DNA of 64,000 bases. It comes from Marthasterias glacialis. Lineage: Eukaryota > Echinodermata > Asteroidea > Forcipulatida > Asteriidae. The notes beneath the pieces are model-generated. The model had not been told where the DNA came from, searched no databases, and saw only the letters and a program-made list of their open reading frames with translations. This document shows positions 22,601 to 31,448 of the stretch, in pieces (the stretch's first letter is position 1; the number at the start of each line of letters is the position of its first letter). The stretch lies in the NCBI GenBank assembly GCA_911728455.2, contig OU452225.1, positions 11,506,731-11,570,730 on the forward strand, written 5' to 3'. The position numbers and the translations under genes were made by a program.

Positions 22601-25600
22601 GTAAAGAATCAGTCCAAAAATACTGGTCCAGTTTTTGATAAAAACATTTAGTAATGTTGAAACAGTTTTGTAAAATTTCACTTTGAAATTAATCAATGTG
22701 GAGTAGTTCTGTCCAAAATGCCCTAACCCACATGAAAATTGTGTTGCAGTTATCGTAGGTGTCAATTTTGTGGCACTTTGAATATTTAGATTTGTTCGTG
22801 TTCCAAAAATGTTAAGAAAGTTTAAAGTTTTTAAATGTTGCTATTTACATTTCTGTTTATTCACAATCCAATCAATGAACGAGAGTGATTTGCGTTGACT
22901 CTTGAAATTATTGAATTTTTAAAAACTCTTAAAACAAATGTATAACCTTGATTTCAACTCCACTGAAGTAGGCCAAATTGTTTAATTGAGAGATATATAT
23001 TAAAGATCTGTTAAGTATCTGAGTGTTTTATGGCAAGTACGAAGGTGTGATTTAAAAAATATAGTGAAATAAATCAAATCAGCGATTTTTATAAGATTGT
23101 TGTCACGTTTTATATTATTTTAATTTAGTCGTCATAATTCATCATTAAGTAGCGCATGATTTACCCAAATGTTGGCCGAGTCGACTAATCACTCAACATT
23201 GAGTGAATGGTTGGGCAAAAATATATACCATTTATCTGGGTAAAAAATAACCAACGTTTAAAGTAAATTATGCAACAGTTGGTGAAAAGGGGTTGATTTG
23301 ACCATTAGTTGGTGAAATGCAATTGGTTTAATTTTAACCAACGCTTGGTCAATTTGAAATACTCAACACTTGGTTAAATTAATTTACCTAAAACGTTGGG
23401 TGATACATCTTGACCAACTGTTGGGAGAGGTTTGTTTGCCCAAGTATTGGGTAAAGTGTGTGCCCAACATGAATGGGTAAAATTCTGCCCAATTGTTGAG
23501 TGAGTTGGTTATTCGCTCATCGTTGGGTAAAAAGTTGGGCAATTTTTTGCCCAATATTTTTACAGTGTAAAAGCTTTCGTTGGAATGTATTGCACGAAAA
23601 CAAAATTGCCAATGATAAGTGGAAGTGCACTAAAAACTGTCAATGAATTACGGTATATTGTCGGGATTCCAACATTATCTCTTGTCCATCAGCAATGTAC
23701 AAATACAATTTTGTACATGTTTTTTTTGTAGATTGTCCGCTACGTATACGAAAGTAGTTGTATGTTGATCGTTTTAAAACAGCATCATCTGTACAAATTC
23801 GTTCAGAGAAAAATTGTCTTTCGGGGAAAATCGGGCCACGCTACTATTTTTATAGTTCATTTGCTCCTCTTAAGAACTTTTTCAACAGTCATCTAATACT
23901 TGAAACAAAAAATGATTTAAGAGTGTTTGTCCTTGAACTTTGAAGTAGTGTGACCAGCTGCACGCAGCTGTTCCGTGGTTTCTCCAGCAGCTGGAGGGGT
24001 GTTGTTCTGTTAAGCGGTCAAGGTGGTCGTGGGTAGACGGGGTTGAGGGGCTTCTAGAACAACCCGAAACAAGGAGCTATGGGGGACAATGACCTTGAGC
24101 ATTTATAAAAGGGGTGTAGAAAATCTTTTCATGGAAAAGGAACGACCAAACTTGTGGAATTATTAAAGAATGGAAAACTACTACCCAGCTGTTAATGGGT
24201 TGGTGGAGGTAGAATTGTATTACAGAGAAAAAAATAAAGCCACAGGAATAGCAAGTCCACACTTGAAACGCCACACTTGTTGAGATACCGAGTTGAATGT
24301 TGACTTTTTGAGTAGTCAAGATTTCCCCCATAATTTAACTACCAAATTTCAATCACTTCTGGACGACTTTTCATCCCGAAAGATTCATTCTTATAAATCT
24401 GATCATAGAACCGACTGCTTTAAAGGCATTGCATACGTTTGGTAATGATTCTGAAAATTTATGGCAATAAAAAAGTACAGCAGCTTTGGACAGTATAATG
24501 CATTTTGAGAAACGTTTCACTTTGAAGTACTGCGGTTATGAAAAAATATATCAGTTTTCATCCCCAAAAATTTGAATCTGAGAAGCGTTATGGCCGTAAC
24601 GCTTCTCAGAATGTGTATTGCTATGACGGATACTTCTTCATCGTGAACACAACCGCTCCAGATTTTTGGCAATATCTCAAAAACGCTGCCACCTTTTGAA
24701 ATGAAATTTTCACAGGTTAGTTTTATGGTATATATCTACAATTAGATAGGTTTGAAACAAACACTAGGCTCCAACTACCAAACGTATGCATCTCCTTTAA
24801 AGAAAACGAAACGCGTTTTGACAGGTCACATTTGTCACCTAACACTAAAACAGCATGCCCGTTCAAACAAGGAGCCTCGGCTTTGATTTTCCAGTATCCC
24901 ATTTCTCAAGTTGGTATTTCCTCAAATTCAAACTACCTGCTGCTGACTACATAGACAGCTGACTACCGTATGGATGTCACACACCAATGGTACTTCAATC
25001 TTTCATGATATAATAGACCGATTGCGCGACCAATGTTTACAAGTCATCATGAGACTTCAGAGTGGGTACTACGACGTCATCTCAGCTGATGGCACAGACG
25101 TGCAAATGGTGTGACCGACAGAGTCACACCAACCGTCGGCTTAAGAAAAGCACAGTTACTAAGCCCTTTAATTAAAGCTGTATGCTGTGACATTGATTTA
25201 AATCACCATACTGTTTCATAAACTATACTACAAAAGAGGTTCATTTCGAGTTAAGCACTACCGTCCGGCGTCGGACGACGATGTAGCCACCCCTGTGATT
25301 TTATTAGGTCAATGTAAAAAAAAAAGTAAAGAACGTTGAAAAAGTGAGCATTTACACCTAGCCTTGCGGAATAATTTCAAAATAGACAGAGGAGAGGAAT
25401 CACAACTTTTTGAAAGCCCTTTCTTTTGATGATGTTAATTTCAAAATTGTGAAGCTCTTGTGTTACACTGTGAACATAACGTTTGCTCTATGATCCAACA
25501 TTTCCCACAAAACGCCATTTTGTCCACTAAACAAGAGTGCATTAGTGTGTTGCACCAACACACGTGCACAAGTCACTGTATAGGGGTCAAAGTCCTTGCT

Positions 25601-26570
25601 CTGCGGTCAAAGCTACTACCCTGTTTAGCTGTCATATAAAAAACATCGCCCCCATCTTGCATACAAAAGTCCGTTGGAATTCCAACGGGAAAATAAAGAA
25701 ACACATCAGCTTTCGTTTACAAACCAACGAACGATCAGGAGACGTTTCATTTATATTGAAGTATTTGGTTCCTTATTATAACGAACATAGCCTTAGACCA
25801 TTCCTCAAACTTTCTCAACCCCCTATATTATGGGCAGCATTCGGCAATTTTTGTTTGCCCTCGTTTTGGATATATATTTATTTCTTCCTCCATGTTTGTA
25901 CAAACGTTTTGTGCATGGGGGAGATTGTCTATAAGCGAGGGGAAAATAAACGCCTCGTCGTGTGCCCCGAAGAAGGACGTCACGAAGTGTGACCGCTGAT
26001 CTAAAATTGTGTTTCCAGAAAAGTAAGTGTGAAAGTTTGGTCCTTTTTTCCTGCTATTTGTAAGTTATTCAGGAAAGTTAAGTTCCGCACAGGAATGGAA
26101 AAACGTGTCTTGGGTGTAATTCTAGCAATAAATATTTATGCCCTAAACTTTTTTTCAAAAAGAGCCATGTTATCGCTTGTGACCTTCTGCTGGGGCAAAC
26201 AGTTGTAATGTGTATGTCCGAAAAAGGGTTGTTCTTTCTTAATACGACCTTTTTCCGGGCACGCCACGTGCTTGCCCCCACCCCGGGATTTGTTTAAACT
26301 GTTTTCATCGCTTTTTTACCAGAACTTCACAGAAGGTATAATATCACAGATGTATGCCACTATCATGGCGTAGCCTACTTATATGACGAGTAGCAATATT
26401 AGCTTACCAGTGAGCAAAGCTCCGGAGCCAAACTCCTCCTGCAAACTGACGAATAAGATGCTGTAATTATATAAGAATCCAAGCACTAGGAAATTCTCGA
26501 TGGTGAGTACAAAAGGGATGAGAAAACGCATGTAGCGCCATTTCCTACTCAGCGTTGATATGGCGAGCAT
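10527..26570 (-). CDS. SLC16/monocarboxylate-transporter-like MFS protein (complete, 6 exons)
   Basis: Exons in transcript order: 26408-26570, 17436-17732, 15763-16214, 13348-13573, 11972-12118, 10527-10690. All borders are GT-AG and all phases agree, giving 482 codons, normal for SLC16 (12 membrane helices, plasma membrane). Support: LQEEFG followed by the WLGSL helix-2 start; SANSL/PLSSV; YGWRKALRI before helix 6; a long acidic Cys-containing loop (about residues 197-275); GLIRSVLYGG; VPYGVGMLLGAPLSG; GGLYDATGNY before helix 12. Family members move monocarboxylates or related solutes with protons; the substrate here cannot be read. The N-terminus lacks the usual DGGWGW-like motif. The first ATG is used because an in-frame TAG lies upstream near 26637. 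An unseen 5' exon is possible. Confidence 0.9.
10710..11096 (+). CDS. Hypothetical 128-codon frame carried by the TIR element
   Basis: Runs from ATG at 10710 (just outside the left TIR) to TGA at 11096. I do not recognise the protein. It has YKCARCGARRNVW followed by SHTFQH, a C-x2-C-x13-H-x3-H arrangement like a zinc finger. The partner copy near 25013-25411 matches only the sequence beyond this frame's stop. It may be chance or a genuine element-borne protein. Confidence 0.3.
   Translation: MMNRSIARHASRDLLWVFNVNKHDVLYTRKCGMVHDDCCSCLLDRRVSFSKSVKNIPEFVPETFEWLNKASKDSSQQVFEIVQVTYKCARCGARRNVWARRPRSHTFQHKNYTVLELNHPKKLLAKTV
10717..11486. mobile_element. 770-bp TIR element in the last SLC16-like intron
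   Basis: ATAGATCGATTGCGCGAC at the left pairs with GTCGCGCAATCGGTCTAT at the right (17 of 18). Inversion similarity continues inward (CCTATTGTGGGTA / TACCCACAACAGG) to about 50 bp. A second copy of the right half lies inverted at about 25013-25411. The left half carries a 128-codon frame. Confidence 0.72.
11972..12118 (-). CDS. SLC16-like exon 5 (helices 10-11)
   Basis: Encodes SGLIRSVLYGGSNAVSADLF and ILSMVPYGVGMLLGAPLSG. Acceptor CTTTAG, donor G|GTAAGA. The glycine codon is split with exon 6. Confidence 0.9.
12725..13097 (-). mobile_element. tRNA-Leu-derived SINE
   Basis: Minus-sense head with CGCTCGGCC (A box) and GGATTCGAACCC (B box complement), then TTGCTCAAGGACACAAG. The tail is ATTATT next to an (ATT)n tract at 12722-12752. 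A close relative is cut by the window end at 63701-64000. Confidence 0.85.
13348..13573 (-). CDS. SLC16-like exon 4 (helices 8-9)
   Basis: Encodes ASYMNGRGLNSDQISLV, IFAVGEIVGKI, GDRLPCQRIYVLALSML and HTLEQMMALSV. Acceptor CCGTATAG (13574) keeps phase 0 with exon 3; the nearer CAG at 13569 would break the frame. Donor G|GTAAGA. Confidence 0.88.
13636..15296. repeat. 61-bp minisatellite, about 27 units
   Basis: The unit includes TCTGAAAGCTCACTGATTCT, AGTTCATACCAGTACCAATC and CTCCAGAGAAATATTTCC. The 61-nt period is exact over long runs. Units alternate between ACAGTTCATACCAG and GAAGTTCATACCAA types in the first half, so higher-order duplication has occurred. The second half carries a CAGTTCAGACCAG variant. 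It lies in SLC16-like intron 3, starting only about 60 bp upstream (transcript sense) of exon 4. Confidence 0.95.
15297..15762. other. Intron sequence between 61-bp array and SLC16-like exon 3
   Basis: Includes a C-rich run (about 15397-15430) and GTGCGCCCCCTTGCGTCCCA, which recalls C-rich segments at 21610-21710 and 34850-34920. No gene seen. Confidence 0.4.
15763..16214 (-). CDS. SLC16-like exon 3 (helix 6, central loop, helix 7)
   Basis: Encodes PLLTYCITRYGWRKALRI, helix 6 (SGVIMVFGAAFGMILV), a roughly 80-residue acidic cytosolic loop with several cysteines, and helix 7 (LTLSLVGWTFFIINF). Acceptor CTACAG, donor TTC|GTAAGC. Confidence 0.9.
16215..17435. other. SLC16-like intron 2
   Basis: No exon or clear repeat recognised. 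The open frames on both strands lack splice or domain support. Confidence 0.4.
17436..17732 (-). CDS. SLC16-like exon 2 (helices 2-5)
   Basis: Encodes WLGSLANSLSC, TGCRVVLMVGHALIFTGVMV, VGVGANFVIHSMSGLLLVWY and AVLGSTLG. Acceptor TTTCAG, donor G|GTAATG. The RTGCRVV segment corresponds to the family's R-x-G-x-R loop. Confidence 0.9.
18201..18351. mobile_element. Foldback element, family C
   Basis: GGGGCCGATTTCACAAAGAG at the left pairs with GTGAAATCGGACCC at the right. Family C elements with GGGCCCAATTTCATAGAGCT-type ends recur at 41942-42103, 48347-48510 and 48511-48680. Confidence 0.65.
19464..19813. mobile_element. TTAA-flanked MITE, family B (copy 1)
   Basis: Flanked by TTAA on both sides. 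Ends AGCCCCAGCTCAACATTGGT and GTTGAGCTGGGGGCT. The centre is a hairpin (TTTTCGTCTCA / TGAGACGAAAA). TTAA duplication is typical of piggyBac-type movement. Other copies: 52288-52609 and 56135-56490. Confidence 0.8.
20807..20864 (+). CDS. SAM-domain-like first exon (cargo of TIR element)
   Basis: ATG begins MADQLLEDWGLPQLQKVFAG, which matches the first helices of a SAM domain (L..WGL...L...F). It ends at a strong donor G|GTGAGT. It stops one base into a codon. Direct joining to 21800 gives ENYIEKR then a stop, so either intermediate exons are missing or the gene is broken. Confidence 0.5.
21800..22121 (+). CDS. Terminal-exon-like frame, resembles C-terminus of SAMD3-like proteins
   Basis: After acceptor TTCAATAG an open frame of 106 codons runs to TAG. 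It includes PQPFILSLYREN, LLKAVDSCYKLHFVLDCEY and MWSFLQSFVFQ. The AVD...F.V..EY...FLQ pattern recalls the C-terminal part of uncharacterised SAM-domain (SAMD3-like) proteins known from fish and invertebrates; this is from memory. Its frame needs two bases from an upstream exon, which 20807-20864 does not supply. Confidence 0.5.
22330..22412 (+). mobile_element. tRNA-like SINE head
   Basis: GTTCAGGCATCTGCTCTAGA and B-box-like GTGGGTCTGATTCCCAG, followed by GCCTGTGCATTTTCCCCCAC. Similar to the paired heads at 29735-29955. Confidence 0.5.
24424..24796. mobile_element. TTAA-flanked MITE, family A (copy 1)
   Basis: TTAA direct repeats flank ends AGGCATTGCATACGTTTGGT and ACCAAACGTATGCATCTCCT. A central perfect hairpin has 14-bp arms (TCTGAGAAGCGTTA / TAACGCTTCTCAGA). 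Copy 2 lies at 53460-53847 with the same hairpin. Confidence 0.82.
25013..25411. mobile_element. Partial copy of the 770-bp TIR element (inverted)
   Basis: Starts ATAGACCGATTGCGCGACC and follows the right half of 10717-11486 in reverse, including AAACTATACTACAAAAGAGG and CATTTACACCTAGC. Similarity fades where the 128-codon frame would begin. Confidence 0.6.
26408..26570 (-). CDS. SLC16-like exon 1
   Basis: Starts MLAISTLSRKWRYMRF and runs through helix 1 (FVLTIENFLVLGFLYNYSIL) to LQEEFGSGALLT. Donor G|GTAAGC. It ends one base into a glycine codon completed by exon 2. Confidence 0.82.
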
Positions 26571-28190
26571 TGTTCTGATGATTGTACCATTGGTCGTGAG
26601 GAAGTTCGTTGGTGCTACCAGAGCAAGGGTGCTACGATAGCAATCTAGATATCGCTAGCATTTGCTATTCATAGACCCTTGCGTTATTGATTCGTGGTCA
26701 GTTTATTACCCATGTTTATTTAAGGGTATACCTATCAACAGTGGTATCCATGCTTCGCTCGATATTCTTTCCCCTCCGGGGCTGACACTAAAGTCAAGGC
26801 GATTATGACACCCTGGCAGTATACACTAATGAAGCAGCACGGCACAAAGATACACTGCACTGCTCCTTTGTTGTAGCATGGAGGAAGGAAAAAAGATTGT
26901 TGGGATATATTCCATGACAAGAGATAGCCCCTTGGCTGATGTTTATGTATCACCCACTTGTAGACTAAAATCACGTGTAGACTCATTTCAGTTGCACCGG
27001 CACTACCGGTGCTCCGTGTGAGGCTCAGCCAATTTCCATGGCCCATCATCACCGCAAGGGGGCGCAGTCTCACATTGTTTTGGGTGCACCACACTCACTA
27101 AACTTCATAATATGAACTTTGTGTAAAATCCCTTAACTTCACAGTGAAAAAAATCCTTAACCAGAAGTCTTTTATTTTTGTGACGACAACTGAAAGTTCT
27201 TTCAATCTCAATCTGTCGATTCTTTGCAATTTTTGGCAAGAATTTGTAAAAAAAAAAAATAATAAACTCCTGTAATTAGCGAAGTTCACCACGTGGATGT
27301 AAACAATGTAAGCTCTAAAAGCCACGAAGAGCAAGACCACAAATAACACATTTTGTCACGGTGGGGGAAGTTGAACCCCTCCCTATGGATGGTTATTCCA
27401 TAGAGCATGGTTTTACGGTATTAAAAATTGTGCTTTTAAAATTTACTTCATCTCTGGATATGTTTCGTTACAAGAGCCAATAACAGTCAATACTGTACTG
27501 GGAATCAAAAGCGTTATTGTATAGACCATGTGACCCTTGTTTACAAAAGAGTGACCTTGTACATTCCAGGGCAATTACTGGCAGGCAAGATACTGCATGG
27601 GACATATGAGAAATTTTACATTTTGTATCATAATTTCCACATAAATTCAATGGCTATTAAAATGAGAGCTGAACTAGTTGTGAGATGTGCCCCTTTCCTT
27701 CATATCCAAAGTTGATGACAATCGGACAGTGCAATCTCCATAAAATGAAAGATTTAAAGTATTTTCCCATTGAGCCGTGTACAAATCCTGCCTGCAGGAA
27801 GTCCAGGTTCTGTGGCTCTTTTGTAAACATGTGATGTCACAGGTAACTTGAAACTTAACTCCTGAAAGTTCACACCATTGACAATCCTCCAGAAAAAAAT
27901 TGTCATCTCTGTCTGGAAAACCGTCAGTCGACAAAATGATGACCCACCGCTACTTCTGGTTATTTTGATTGCCCGACAATATAAATATTATTAGGCTGCT
28001 ACGTGTACTCCTGGAACTATGAGGTTCGTTCCGCTATCGTCTCCACGAACCTCATAGAGTGACATGTACAAAATCCTATTCGAAACTTTCTGCCCTTCAC
28101 GTTTACATGGCTACAGTTCTTTTTTGAAATCAGATCTCGCCAAAACCAGGCTCTATGTGTTCTTTCAACTCTCATCGAGCGTTGCACGGG
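26571..28190. other. 5' flank of SLC16-like gene
   Basis: Probable promoter/5' UTR side of the minus-strand transporter. No exon of the downstream + strand receptor was recognised here. A 13-bp-arm hairpin (CTATGAGGTTCGT / ACGAACCTCATAG) at 28016-28056 lies just beyond it towards 28195. Confidence 0.35.
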
Positions 28191-28194
28191 TCCA

Positions 28195-28475
28195 AAAATC
28201 CACTCCGCAAACTAAAAGTTGTTAAAAAGTGATAAATTCTCACCGTAACTCAGATCCCATTCAAACAGTATTGCAACAAATGAGGCAACCGGAGTTGCAA
28301 AATTAACTGGTACGCGGAACCAGCCCATAGGACCAGCGCACCGCATAGCAGCATACCAGTTAAGTATGCAACTCCGTCCGGTCGCCATATTTGTTGCAAT
28401 ACTGTTTGAATGGGATCTGAATTACGGTGAGAATTTATCACTTTTTAACAACTTTTAGTTTGCGGAGTGGATTTT
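28195..28475. mobile_element. Foldback element with about 85-bp near-perfect arms
   Basis: The left arm begins AAAATCCACTCCGCAAACTA and the right arm ends with its exact complement at 28475. The arms continue through GATAAATTCTCACCGTAA and CCCATTCAAACAGTATTGC. The loop is only about 110 nt. Confidence 0.8.
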
Positions 28476-28506
28476 CAGTCTCTCTAGATCTCTTTCATGT
28501 TGGGGC

Positions 28507-29260
28507 TTTTGCGCACTGGACTCGAGCTCTGGTGTTTCTGATCAGGAGAGTGTGGGTTCCAGTCCTGGTTATGCTCTCTGTCTCTCTTTCATGTTGGAGC
28601 TTTATAGTGCTATACTGCTAGTGCACTGGACTCGAGCTCTGGTGTTTCTGATCAGCAGAGTGTGGGTTCGAGTCCTGGTTATGCTCTCTGTCTCTCTTTC
28701 ATGTTGGAGCTTTATAGTGCTAGCGCACTGGACTCAAGCTCTGGTGTTTCTGATCGCAGAATGTGGGTTCGAGTCCAAGTTATGCTCTCTGTAGTCTGTC
28801 TCTCTTTCATGTTGGGGTTTTATATAATAATATAGTGCCACTGCTAAGTGCTAGTGCACTGGACTCAAGCTCTGGTGTTTCTGATCAGCAGAGTTTGGGT
28901 TCCAGTCCTGGTTATGCTCTCTTTCTCTCTTTCATGTTGGAGCATTATAGTGCCAGTGCACTGGACTCAAGCTCTTGTGTTTCTGATCAGCAGAGTGTGG
29001 GTTTGAGTCCTGGTTATACTCTCTGTCTCTCTTTCATGTTGGAGCTTTATATAGTGCTATTGCACTGGACTCAAGCTCTGGTGTTTCTGATCGCAGAATG
29101 TGGGTTCGAGTCGAAGTTACCGTATGCTCTCTGTCTCTCTTTCATGTTGGAGCTTTATAGTGCTAGTACACTGGACTCAAGCTCTGGTGTGTCTGATTAG
29201 CAGAGAGTGGGTTTGAGTCCTAGTATTGACACTTATGTCATTGAGCAAGACACTTTACAT
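28507..29260 (+). repeat. Tandem array of tRNA-Leu-like SINE heads, about 7 units
   Basis: GCACTGGACTC...AGCTCTGGTGTTTCTGATC recurs at about 28515, 28622, 28725, 28856, 28958, 29060 and 29169 (spacing 102-131). Each unit holds a B-box-like GTGGGTTCGAGTCC and a CTCTGTCTCTCTTTCATGTT linker. Only the last unit continues into the normal SINE body (TGAGCAAGACACTTTAC). Confidence 0.85.
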
Positions 29261-29414
29261 TATTGCTTTGTCCTTGGGATGGGATGTAGAGCTGTGTGTT
29301 GTGTAATGCTTGTCAAAAAACCAGTGCACTGATAACAGTAAAGGGTTTGCTCAGGTCTTTTCTGGCAGAAACCAATTAACAAATTAACCTTCTTTTTTTT
29401 CACGTCTGTTTCAG

Positions 29415-29554
29415 TGGCTCCCAAAACTGTTTGGATAGTACTCGCTGCTTGCGGCTCAACAGTCGGCTTCATCATGTTATCGGTTTGCATCTACTAAGGG
29501 GTGAAGAAGTCCACGCTTAAGTTTCCAAATATTACAATTTCTCCACAACTTGGT
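29415..29554 (+). CDS. gp130-like (+) exon: membrane segment and box 1, in-frame stop
   Basis: Acceptor CTGTTTCAG, donor GGT|GTAAGT. 140 nt = two bases plus 46 codons. The paralogous minus-strand exon is two bases plus 47 codons with the same phases. Codon 27 is TAA, exactly between the membrane segment and the basic box 1 stretch. Confidence 0.7.
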
Positions 29555-29734
29555 GTAAGTATTTCCGTTGGGTTTCGTAAATATTGTAAAAAACCTGTGT
29601 CTCAGATACGTAAAGCAGAGGCAGTTTCATGTTGTGAACCTAAAGCTGAAAGTGGACTTGAATTTGATGTGCTTTTTACCCTTTCATTCCTCGGCTTCAA
29701 TGTTTTTGCATAGAGCTAGCTACCGGGCAAGCTA

Positions 29735-29955
29735 GGTGGCCCGGTGGTCACACACCTGCTCTAGAATGGCAAAGGTTGTGGGTTCGAATTCAATTCAGTT
29801 ATGCCTGTGGATTTTTTTCACAGGACTCCGGGGGGTGGGGGAGTACTGAGTCACACATCTGCTCTAGAACGGCAAAGGTTGTGGGTTCGAATTCCATTCA
29901 GTTATGCCTGTGGATTTTTTTCACAGGACTCCGGGGTGGTGGGGGGGGGGAGTAC
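29735..29955 (+). mobile_element. Duplicated tRNA-like SINE fragment (two tandem copies)
   Basis: CTGCTCTAGAAYGGCAAAGG, GTTGTGGGTTCGAATTC and GTTATGCCTGTGGATTTTTT occur twice about 110 nt apart, each ending in a G-rich run. Lies in the intron of the + strand receptor. Confidence 0.7.
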
Positions 29956-30835
29956 TGAGTATACAGTGCTTAACACACATTGGTGAATAGGTACAGCACA
30001 AACCATAACAAAGAAGCACTGTCCCTGGACTATATTTAAAAGGTTGCATTGAGGTTTTTGAAAAATAACATGACCCCAAGTGATTGCCCCTCAGTAGTTT
30101 TGAGTCTTTCACACCAGTTTCTATTTACCGGTTCATTGTCACAAATCACTTGCCCTGGAACCAAATATTAATAGAGTGCCGAAGGTGCAAGATGGGCAAC
30201 TGGAGCTCTATTGTTGGAACATGAAATATGCCTGGGCGCCATTTCAGCAAGTGAATGTTTCGTTTACCATCGATAGCAATGGTCATTGTCTGCACTGATC
30301 TATTGTTGTATCAAAAGAGTTAACTTGCTGAAATGGCGTCCAGTGGGATTTCAAATTTCAGCCTGAGTCAGAAGGGTGGGTCCAGCAGATTCAAAGCCCT
30401 CCCTGCTCCAGACTATTTCCATTTATGTATTTTTACTTCAGATTTTCTTGAAATCAAACTTGCCATCACAAAGATGAAAAGACTCGCCTTTGTTGAGACC
30501 AGACCTTCAGATACCTATTTGAAATGATGTAGAGAGTCTGTAAATCTCTAAAATGTAACAATATGTTCATCCAATTTTCAGGATTGTTTTTATTTCATAC
30601 AATCTCATCCCTGCCTAGTGCCTATTATCCACACCATGTAAAGCTTCAAACATCACTTACCATTTATTGCCCGCTTGCGTCTCGCCCATTATAATCACAA
30701 TCCTCCAGTTCCTCTTTCTGCTAGTTTGCCTTTTGACCCCTACATCATAAAATTGACGAGTCTGTGACCATCACTTTTGTAAATCACTTACTCCCAGGAA
30801 AAAAAGCTTACCTCTCGTAATTCTTTTTAAATATT

Positions 30836-31395
30836 TTCATTTTTTTTTATGGAATGTGCCCATCACAAGGCCCAAATGCCACTCGATGTGTGGGCTACTT
30901 TTTTTGAATGGATAGAAACCTGCCCCTATGCACAGAACCAAGACATGGTGAGATATAAACGCACGTCTCTTCACAGCACTGCTAAGAACAGGGAGGGGTA
31001 AATGAATCTGTTGCGAGACAAACATAACTGCCTCTTCCTCTATTTGAAGCAATAATAGTTAAAGGGGCTGTGTCGTCATGATCCCAGCGAGTCTGTGGCT
31101 AGACTGAATTATGACCTCCCAATCTGTTATTGCATGCACACGCGCGCGAGTGGCGGTCACATCACAGCATAATAATGATGGCGCCCTTTGTGATATGACG
31201 GTCGAGGCAGGCGCGTAGGTGACTGGGTGAGAGTTTATGTTTCTGGGCCCAGAAACAGGCAGACTACAATCATGATGACACAGCCCCTTTAAGTGTCTTG
31301 CTCAAGGACACAAGTGTCATGACCGGGATTCGAACCCACATCCTGATGACTTAGCCACCAGAACTTGAGTCCGATGCACCAAACCGGAACACGCC
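30836..31395 (-). mobile_element. tRNA-Leu-derived SINE (second subfamily), split by a MITE
   Basis: Minus-sense copy of the SINE type at 1906-2240: head at about 31300-31395 and body with CCCATCACAAGGCCCAAATG near 30858. The element is interrupted at a TTAA in its CACTTAACTATTATTGC segment by the MITE at 31063-31288. Confidence 0.82.
31063..31288. mobile_element. 226-bp TTAA MITE nested in a SINE
   Basis: AGGGGCTGTGTCGTCATGAT at the left and ATCATGATGACACAGCCCCT at the right (one mismatch). They are flanked by TTAA at 31059-31062 and 31289-31292. Removing it and one TTAA restores the SINE's conserved segment, which gives the insertion order. Confidence 0.88.
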
Positions 31396-31448
31396 ACAAA
31401 TGGGTTTAATGTTAATTTTCACACGTCTTGCATTGGACTCCAGTATTA

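Larger units (their letters stand above)
20427..23570. mobile_element. 3.1-kb TIR element with subterminal TTGGGTAAA repeats and cargo exons
   Basis: The left end TTACACTGTAAAAACATTGG is mirrored by CCAATATTTTTACAGTGTAA at the right. AAG flanks both ends as a possible 3-bp target duplication. TTGGGTAAA/CCCAAC-type motifs are frequent just inside both ends, and very dense from about 23165 to 23560. No transposase is visible. Two coding-like exons (20807-20864, 21800-22121) lie inside. C-rich and tRNA-like insertions are also present. Confidence 0.72.

Noticed and set aside
25564..25992. 142-codon open frame on + strand
   Set aside because: It lies in the large first intron of the SLC16-like gene, has no recognisable domain, and no splice context or conservation can be seen.
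26735..27094. 119-codon open frame on - strand upstream of the SLC16-like gene
   Set aside because: Not in phase with a donor into exon 1 and no recognisable transporter N-terminus; probably 5' flank.
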